Part shown: in pieces, positions 13,076 to 13,081 of the stretch
Position numbering within the stretch: the first letter of the stretch is position 1
Layout of the letters: the number at the start of each line of letters is the position of its first letter
From: an uncultured bacterium
GTDB taxonomy: Bacteria > Bacillota > Clostridia > Lachnospirales > Lachnospiraceae
Direction: 5' to 3'
Length of the DNA: 13,081 nucleotides
Assembly: GCA_905215625.1 (NCBI GenBank)
Contig: CAJMQQ010000066.1
Span: 1-13,081, forward strand
Position numbers and translations under genes: made by a program
The notes under the pieces: generated by a model
Seen by the model: the letters and a program-made list of their open reading frames with translations, nothing else
What the model was told of the DNA's origin: nothing
The model's database searches: none

Positions 13076-13081
13076 ATGGAA

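Larger units (their letters stand above)
12432..13081. other. 650-base region without an intact gene; possible mobile-element edge or relic
   Basis: No recognisable protein is encoded. The first 140 bases are AT-rich with no feature I can support. After the hairpin at 12578-12623 and a short frame at 12648, all frames carry stops or unconvincing peptides. The longest open frame (12664-13032, plus) starts at a TTG without a ribosome site and resembles no family I know. Two perfect hairpins and one strong, apparently stranded ribosome site suggest remains of a mobile or conjugative element, but no integrase, relaxase or end repeats are visible. Everything past 12432 also differs from the chromosomal genes in its lack of dense coding. 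Confidence 0.5.

Overview
The window looks like a chromosomal segment from a Gram-positive Clostridia bacterium, most likely a gut-type Lachnospiraceae. The evidence is strong AGGAGG-type ribosome sites before nearly every gene, mid-range base composition, tightly packed genes, and protein families typical of that group (clostridial MATE, NYN/Rae1-like nuclease, Rv3722c-type aminotransferase, YfhO, ApbE). This assignment is inference from composition and remembered family members, not from a search.

Left part, minus strand (1-4945). A 5' fragment of a secreted protein of unknown function runs off the left edge and has its own promoter. To its right, and read toward it, is a probable three-gene operon: a MATE efflux transporter, a Rae1/YacP-like NYN ribonuclease with a poly-lysine tail, and the manganese exporter MntP. 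A near-consensus promoter precedes the operon, and a SlyA/MarR-like palindrome lies on its start site. Next comes a single-gene unit for an AMP-forming acyl-CoA ligase, with a strong promoter and an intrinsic terminator whose loop contains the stop codon.

Right part, plus strand (from about 4988). A PLP aminotransferase of the aspartate aminotransferase 1f type is followed by an ApbE-like flavin transferase anchored in the membrane. A gene-free stretch of 336 bases (7506-7841) follows. Most of it is one elaborate nested inverted repeat (7551-7826): outer arms enclose two long hairpins whose tips are inverted copies of each other with compensatory base changes. Directly after it come gtrA (polyprenyl-phosphate-sugar flippase family), yfhO (large extracytoplasmic glycosyltransferase family, here with an acidic repeat-bearing N-terminus) and argH (argininosuccinate lyase), spaced 2 and 7 bases apart and probably co-transcribed.

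Right edge (12432-13081). No intact gene is recognisable. There is a terminator-like hairpin followed by a good ribosome site and a 27-codon reading frame, then sequence broken by stops in every frame, and finally a perfect 10-bp hairpin with a GTAA loop. It reads like the edge or relic of a mobile element, but I cannot name it.

Functional picture: GtrA and YfhO are two of the three parts of a known class of cell-envelope glycosylation systems (sugar charged onto a lipid carrier, flipped, then transferred outside). The third part, a CsbB-like glycosyltransferase, is not in the window. The most unusual object is the nested repeat element just upstream of this pair.
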